Of a stretch of 64,000 nt of DNA, positions 59,740-64,000 are shown piece after piece (within the stretch, counting starts at the first letter, position 1; every line of letters starts with the position of its first letter). A program made the translations under genes and the position numbers. The stretch comes from a virus: the IMG/VR virus record IMGVR_UViG_3300046328_000530, positions 1 to 64,000 of that record; one strand, given 5' to 3'. The notes below the pieces were generated by a model. It had not been told where the DNA came from. It worked only from the letters and a program-made list of their open reading frames with translations, and did not search any database.

Positions 59740-60451
59740 ATATACTCTTTTCGTTTAGTTTGCAGTTTAGGTAATTAAGCAGATTTGTTTTTAGCCCACC
59801 ATCATCACAACTCATTATATGTCTATCTTTTAGTTTATTCTCAATCTCTTCTATGTCATAATCTTTTATTATCTTACAGTCAGACATGTACACAAGAGTT
59901 TTATTGTTCATCCCTGCATATATTGACTTAATTCCATACCCCCAACCAATACTCCAGTCAACATCTTTAAATGTCTTTATAAAATCGGATTTATTGAATA
60001 TTATGGGACAATGAAGGTCACAATGGGTCTCTTCCAGTCCATTTTTTCGTAAATATTTTCTGGTGTGATTAAGTGTAGCTCTGTAATTAGATGTATTAGT
60101 TTTCATAGCAACAGTTAGGTCTCCACGATGGTAGAATGGATATTCAACTGCGTTTACCTCCTGCATAAATATATGATCGTCATTCATGAACATGAAATCT
60201 GTCACTCCTTCTGAGTTGGTACAATACTTAATTATTTTGTTGTAAATATTAAATTCCTTGAATTCCTTCTTTGGATTATCAGCTTGCTCAATATGAATGA
60301 CATTCTGAATCCACTTTGGCTTTTCGCCGATGATATAAATATCCTGATAATTTTTAAGAAATTTCTCTATACCCCTTAACGTATACCTTAAATCAAGGTA
60401 ATCTGTCTTTGATTTTCCCAGAGGAATTACGATATTTATTTTTTCATCCAT
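59726..60451 (-). CDS. Stealth/GT-like sugar transferase
   Basis: 241 aa; start at 60451 (MDEKINIVIPLGKSKTDYLD), 10 bp after a TATATTTG box. Motifs LRYTLRGIEKFLKNYQDIYI, IGEKPKWIQNVIHIEQADNP, FMFMNDDHIFMQEVNAVEYP and later WGYGIKSIYAGMNN resemble stealth-type hexose-phosphate transferases and related GT-A enzymes (x-N-D-D-x acidic motif). Probably modifies a glycan. Confidence 0.65.
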   Translation of the reverse strand: MDEKINIVIPLGKSKTDYLDLRYTLRGIEKFLKNYQDIYIIGEKPKWIQNVIHIEQADNPKKEFKEFNIYNKIIKYCTNSEGVTDFMFMNDDHIFMQEVNAVEYPFYHRGDLTVAMKTNTSNYRATLNHTRKYLRKNGLEETHCDLHCPIIFNKSDFIKTFKDVDWSIGWGYGIKSIYAGMNNKTLVYMSDCKIIKDYDIEEIENKLKDRHIMSCDDGGLKTNLLNYLNCKLNEKSIYEKS

Positions 60452-60460
60452 ATAAAAAAA

Positions 60461-60468
60461 CAAATATA
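60461..60468 (-). promoter_or_regulatory. late promoter -7 box
   Basis: CAAATATA, read leftward TATATTTG, 10 bp before the ATG at 60451. Confidence 0.45.
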
Positions 60469-60500
60469 TGATTATTTTTTTTACATGACTTAATTATATG

Positions 60501-60737
60501 TCATTCTTCTTTTATTTTAACTATTTCGTGAAATGGTGTTGTTTTGTAGAATATCTTGTAGTTCTGCGAGAATTCACCCGATCCATAGCAATCAATCCAC
60601 ATTTTTATGCATTGAATAAATATATATGGAAAATTAGGTGCATGATCTTTTATTATCATTATCTGGCCACTCCTCATTCTGTCAACCCTGCCCCATACAG
60701 CTAATAATTGTTTATCTGTTACTGCAATTCGTTCCAT
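60501..60737 (-). CDS. hypothetical protein (78 aa)
   Basis: MERIAVTDKQLLAVWGRVDR..., ends FHEIVKIKEE. No domain recognised. Overlaps the upstream gene by 19 bp. Confidence 0.5.
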   Translation of the reverse strand: MERIAVTDKQLLAVWGRVDRMRSGQIMIIKDHAPNFPYIFIQCIKMWIDCYGSGEFSQNYKIFYKTTPFHEIVKIKEE

Positions 60738-61120
60738 GCCTTTTCAAATGCTATTATTTTATCCTCTAACTCAGCTATTTTCTTATTTGAACTAGCCAAT
60801 TTTAAATGTGTACTTCTAACAGCAAGTTGAAATGTACAATTTTGGGTAGCTATCCTATCTAATTTTTCACATAAGTCTAATATGCTTTCTAATTTTTTCT
60901 TAGTAACAACTGACTTTTTAGACTCTCCATTAATTTCTTCATAATTATATATATCCTGAATCAGTTCTCTTATAGACACTTTCATTTTAAGTAAGTCCAT
61001 AGAAGGATTAAGCGTATCTTCAACCCATGCTATCAATGCTTCTGCATCAATATCCATTGCCGCAATTTGCCTATCCCAAACAAGTTTATGATAACTTCCA
61101 AACCTAATATTTTCGTTCAT
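60719..61120 (-). CDS. hypothetical replication-region protein (133 aa)
   Basis: The start at 61120 (MNENIRFGSYHKLVWDRQIA) is preferred to the upstream ATG at 61207, which overlaps the helicase by 86 bp. Helical; the C-terminal half is a coiled coil (HLKLASSNKKIAELEDKIIA). One base after the helicase stop, so an operon member with that gene. Confidence 0.55.
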   Translation of the reverse strand: MNENIRFGSYHKLVWDRQIAAMDIDAEALIAWVEDTLNPSMDLLKMKVSIRELIQDIYNYEEINGESKKSVVTKKKLESILDLCEKLDRIATQNCTFQLAVRSTHLKLASSNKKIAELEDKIIAFEKAWNELQ

Positions 61121-61121
61121 A

Positions 61122-62069
61122 TTAAAATAAGTTACTTTGTGGCATAATAAACTGGTCTTCATGAAATTTTTGAGCAGTCTGCTCATGATCAAAAGCGTAG
61201 TAATCATTTGCGTCTATCTTCTCGAAATACCTATTCCTTTTCCAGTCGAAATAAAGAGATGTAGTTCCTTTGAAAGAAACTCCTTTTGGTTTAGCTTTCT
61301 CAATATTTATCAACAATTCATTTTCAAGATAAGGTATTCCATGTTGATTTTTTAATCCGAAAGAAGGTCTCCAAATATTTATCCATGTCATAGCCTTTCT
61401 TAACATAGCCTGACCTCCAGCAGCTTCTCTTGCAAAAGGCATAGGGTAGTATCTAATTCCGTTTTCTTCTTTTATTTGCTGATTAGCGGGGTGTATAGAC
61501 AATAGGAAATGTCTCTTTTTATTTTTCATCTCACGCCTGAGTTCCCCCATAACATTTTCTATGTACAAGTCCTGCCTCGTTCCATATTCAGACATATTAT
61601 GGTTTAATTCATTGTACGGATCTCCAAGAATTATTTTTTCATCCGTACATAAATCCATTAATTCTCTGAACGAATAAGACTTTACATCGCTATCAACTAT
61701 ATTGAAATACTCATCTATCCAGTTTATAGCTTCATAATACTCTTTGTCATTACAGTGAAATTGACTCTCTTTTGATGCGCTTTTACCTGTGTATTTGTGA
61801 ATAAATTCTGCATAGATTTCAGCCACACTTCCGGTTTCTGGAGAATACACTAAAGACTTCTTTCCATAACTTTTTGCTTGGTTAAAAAGTAACTCAAAGA
61901 AAAATTCACTCTTTCCGTGTCCGGGTGCTCCAAGTACAATTGTGTATGAGCCTTGTTTTAGGCTATATAAGGCATCTAAACACTTAAACCCTACACTTTC
62001 ACCTCTAAGTATTTCAGAGTGTCTTAAAACGTCTAATTCGGCTTTTATTGATTCGTATTTTTTTATCAT
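61122..62069 (-). CDS. DnaB-like replicative helicase (RecA-fold core)
   Basis: 315 aa, shorter than bacterial DnaB (no N-terminal primase-binding domain). TIVLGAPGHGKSEFFFELLF is Walker A (G47-x4-G52-K53-S54); LVYSPETGSVAEIYAEFIHK, KIILGDPYNELNHNMSEYGT (Walker B region) and RHFLLSIHPANQQIKEENGI follow; FAREAAGGQAMLRKAMTWIN is the late motif. Unwinds phage DNA. Overlaps the DUF4373 gene by one base. Confidence 0.85.
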   Translation of the reverse strand: MIKKYESIKAELDVLRHSEILRGESVGFKCLDALYSLKQGSYTIVLGAPGHGKSEFFFELLFNQAKSYGKKSLVYSPETGSVAEIYAEFIHKYTGKSASKESQFHCNDKEYYEAINWIDEYFNIVDSDVKSYSFRELMDLCTDEKIILGDPYNELNHNMSEYGTRQDLYIENVMGELRREMKNKKRHFLLSIHPANQQIKEENGIRYYPMPFAREAAGGQAMLRKAMTWINIWRPSFGLKNQHGIPYLENELLINIEKAKPKGVSFKGTTSLYFDWKRNRYFEKIDANDYYAFDHEQTAQKFHEDQFIMPQSNLF

Positions 62070-62890
62070 TAGTTTCCTGGAATAAAAGATGCCATTGAAT
62101 TTATTTTCATCTCTGGCATTGATTCATATTTGTAAAATTCTGTTTCCCTTGTGATAAATTCTGGGGTCAGGTAATTCTGTTTACCCCTAAGTCTCATTTC
62201 AAAAAGTGCATTTGAGATTGCTTTTTTGAAATGATCGGAATTGTATCCTTTGCCAATCAAGTATTCAAATTGTCGTTTAGCTTTTTTATCCAAAGTTTTA
62301 AAACTACGATCGGTTATCTCATTAAAAAACCCTAAAAAACTATCTTCTTTTTCTTTTAAAACTTTAGCTGTTTTTTCTTTTTTCCACGAAACATCTATCT
62401 GCCGACCCTGTGCAACAGGGGATATATAGGGGTTATTTATATTATCTAATCTACTTTGCGGCATTTCTGTAACAGAAACTCCGGTAGCTGCGGCATTGTT
62501 GTTACAGTATTTACCGTTATTGCGGAGTTGTTGTTTACTTAAACTCTTTGCTACACTTCTTTTTTGGTACACAGGCAATAGGTTTTCATCTAGCGTTTCT
62601 GAGTGAATAAAGCCGTTTTTTAAAAACAATAATTCCAATCTGATACAGTAATTCACCACGTCCGATATTTCTGTGACAGAAACTCCAAAATCACCAGACA
62701 TTAAGTCCATTTCCATGTCCGAAAATTCTATCTCATTTCCATCAATTCCGGTTAAATACTCAAGCAGCATATTCCATATAGCATATCCAACAACTCCGTA
62801 TTTGTTCCTTATAGCCTTCACTTTCCTGTGGTTTCTCATATCTCTGTCGTGAGGAAAGTATTCGCAATAGTTTTTTTTCGGTCTCGCCAT
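62069..62890 (-). CDS. DUF4373/Lin1244-type replication protein (DnaD-like)
   Basis: 273 aa. MARPKKNYCEYFPHDRDMRN, KVKAIRNKYGVVGYAIWNML and IEFSDMEMDLMSGDFGVSVT are the N-terminal winged-helix DUF4373 (Lin1244/Lin1753) domain common in Bacteroidota phages; a DnaD-like helical C-terminus follows (FLGFFNEITDRSFKTLDKKA, QFEYLIGKGYNSDHFKKAIS). Probably loads the helicase encoded next. First gene of the long leftward late/replication unit. Confidence 0.85.
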   Translation of the reverse strand: MARPKKNYCEYFPHDRDMRNHRKVKAIRNKYGVVGYAIWNMLLEYLTGIDGNEIEFSDMEMDLMSGDFGVSVTEISDVVNYCIRLELLFLKNGFIHSETLDENLLPVYQKRSVAKSLSKQQLRNNGKYCNNNAAATGVSVTEMPQSRLDNINNPYISPVAQGRQIDVSWKKEKTAKVLKEKEDSFLGFFNEITDRSFKTLDKKAKRQFEYLIGKGYNSDHFKKAISNALFEMRLRGKQNYLTPEFITRETEFYKYESMPEMKINSMASFIPGN

Positions 62891-62983
62891 TTTTTATTTC
62901 TGATTAAAAAGGTTAGTAATCGTTGTATTTAAGGTGTATTTAAAAAGCGAAAGTTTTAATTACTGTTAACCAGCTTTTTATGT

Positions 62984-63017
62984 AAAAAGTTGCGTATATC
63001 TATGAGTTATACGCAAC
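62984..63017 (-). terminator. terminator after the methyltransferase at 63019
   Basis: Stem GTTGCGTATA / TATACGCAAC (62989-62998, 63008-63017) with a 9-nt loop; read leftward it is followed by TTTTTACAT. It lies directly downstream of the methyltransferase gene and would separate the array from the late region. Confidence 0.55.
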
Positions 63018-63018
63018 C

Positions 63019-63714
63019 CTAAAAGAGCCGCTGCTGTCTTTTGTGCAAATTGAAAGCGTTTACACCCGATTGAAAATATTCTGAATCAATTTCACAAATA
63101 TCTAAGTCGAAGCCTTCAATTTCACACGCTATTGCACTTGTCATACTTCCGCCGTGAGTGTCTAATATTTTCATTCCAGTTTCGGCATATTTCAAACAAT
63201 ACCTATATAAATCTATTGGTTTTTGACAAATGTGTCTCCTGTCAGTCATTACAGTTCTTTTTCTAAACATTCGGGTTGCCGTTGTAAACGAAGTCCATGC
63301 AATTTCGCAATCTGAAAAATAGCTTTCCCCGTTTTTTTTATCCCAAACAATAAAACAACTTGTAGGCTTTTCAATTAAATCAATAAAGTAATTACCCCCC
63401 CAAATGATTTGCTTTTTACTTACTCTAAAAAGTTCATTAAAATACTCCTTACTTGGTCGTTCAAAGTCCCATTGTGTTTCGCTGGCAATGCTCCCTTTAT
63501 TTTCTTTTCTTTGCCCCCAGTTTCCAGCTTCGGTTTTTACTAATCCAATCCCATACGGAGGGTCAACAATTGCCAAATCAAAACATTTGTCAGGCTTCGA
63601 CTTCATAAACTCAATGCAATCCACATTGAAAAAATTAATAGAAGGGCAGCGGCTAACACTCGCTATATGCAATGCGGGGTTACTGCTAATTTGTAAGTTC
63701 ATATCTTCGTTCAT
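63019..63714 (-). CDS. DNA methyltransferase (DPPY type)
   Basis: 231 aa from the ATG at 63714; the frame is open to 63762. NFFNVDCIEFMKSKPDKCFD, LAIVDPPYGIGLVKTEAGNW (motif IV), RVSKKQIIWGGNYF, then CQKPIDLYRYCLKYAETGMK, ILDTHGGSMTSAIACEIEGF (SAM motif I) and ICEIDSEYFQSGVNAF make a complete beta-class N4/N6 methyltransferase. The first 20 residues (MNEDMNLQISSNPALHIASV) are encoded by the arm of an attC-like site, so the original gene start was displaced. Sister of the gene split over the window ends. Terminator follows. Confidence 0.85.
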   Translation of the reverse strand: MNEDMNLQISSNPALHIASVSRCPSINFFNVDCIEFMKSKPDKCFDLAIVDPPYGIGLVKTEAGNWGQRKENKGSIASETQWDFERPSKEYFNELFRVSKKQIIWGGNYFIDLIEKPTSCFIVWDKKNGESYFSDCEIAWTSFTTATRMFRKRTVMTDRRHICQKPIDLYRYCLKYAETGMKILDTHGGSMTSAIACEIEGFDLDICEIDSEYFQSGVNAFNLHKRQQRLF

Positions 63715-63780
63715 TCTGTATCGTATTTTGATAGTTTTGTACTTGTAAATCCCGCACTGCACATAGCGGAAACGTTATAG
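63651..63780. repeat. attC-like recombination site 8
   Basis: Boxes GGCTAAC (63651-63657) and GTTATAG (63774-63780). Arms GCTATATGCAATGCGGGGTTA and TAAATCCCGCACTGCACATAGC pair over about 20 bp. The left arm lies inside the methyltransferase coding sequence. The right box opens the cassette that continues over the window edge to the half-site at 472-487. Confidence 0.7.
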
Positions 63781-63849
63781 GCAGTAGGGCAGACGTTCTT
63801 CGTTTCAACATTTGTGGAAGAAAAAAAAGAAAAAAAGCCCACCGCACTT

Positions 63850-64000
63850 TTAAAACATTTGTAATTGTTGTTTATACTCATTGTATTTTTTTACTCCGTT
63901 ATTAAAATAATCAGTATCTATTTCGCATATATCCAAATCAAAACCTTCTTTATCACAAGCAATAGCAATACTCATACTGCCTCCGTGTGTGTCTAAAATC
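63850..64000 (-). CDS. DNA methyltransferase, C-terminal part (continues past the window)
   Basis: ILDTHGGSMSIAIACDKEGF (SAM motif I), DLDICEIDTDYFNNGVKKYN and QQLQMF, stop at 63850-63852. It is nearly the same as the C-terminus of the gene at 63019 and has the part missing from the fragment at 1-416. Reading phase fits a continuous gene with a gap of a multiple of three (about 75-95 bp if the length is like its sister). The region 63781-63849 contains the cassette start and a purine-rich stretch before the stop. Confidence 0.8.
   Translation of the reverse strand, partial: ILDTHGGSMSIAIACDKEGFDLDICEIDTDYFNNGVKKYNEYKQQLQMF

Overview
The window reads as almost one complete genome of a tailed double-stranded DNA phage of the Bacteroidota. 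The host group is suggested by the many TTTG-N18..20-TAnnTTTG promoters, the A-rich leaders without Shine-Dalgarno sequences, and several families typical of that phylum (DUF4373-type replication protein, DUF3127, DUF6283). The virion gene order (large terminase, portal, scaffold, capsid, short connector genes, a large nozzle-like protein, three internal proteins ending in one of 2278 residues, then fibres) has no recognisable tape measure or tail tube. It resembles a podovirus of T7 or crAss-like layout. I see no integrase, tRNA or CRISPR array.

Layout. (1) 63019-64000 plus 1-4319: a leftward accessory array of single-gene cassettes separated by long imperfect inverted repeats that behave like integron attC sites. 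They carry DNA methyltransferases, an RNA ligase and small unknown proteins. (2) 4344-7061: leftward early genes, including a canonical GroES and a RepL-like winged-helix protein. (3) 7061-7808: a divergent control region with three palindromic repeats, two promoters, DnaA-box-like sites and a hairpin; it is the best origin candidate. (4) 7808-15411: rightward early genes, including an ERF annealase, a Gp157-like protein, a RuvC-like resolvase, a DUF3127 ssDNA-binding protein and a DnaA domain IV protein. A structured non-coding stretch lies at about 8300-8640. (5) 15437-20852: a second accessory block with a truncated viperin (pVip) gene, a BcgI-like restriction-modification pair, another methyltransferase and more attC-like sites, bounded by a 34-bp inverted repeat. 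(6) 21041-62890: the leftward late region, read from replication genes (DUF4373, helicase) through terminase, a glycosyltransferase/FkbM group, portal, scaffold, capsid, tail and fibres to the lysis genes, ending in a terminator at 21041-21070.

The most unusual feature is the pair of attC-like cassette arrays. The first bases of several cassettes are complementary to the last bases of the same cassette, the signature of integron cassettes, yet no integron integrase is present. The cassette genes would mostly protect or modify DNA and RNA: five or six DNA methyltransferases, a restriction-modification enzyme and an RNA ligase. A viperin fragment shows contact with host antiviral genes. The two window ends carry the two halves of one such cassette, so the genome is probably circular (or circularly permuted) and only slightly longer than 64 kb.
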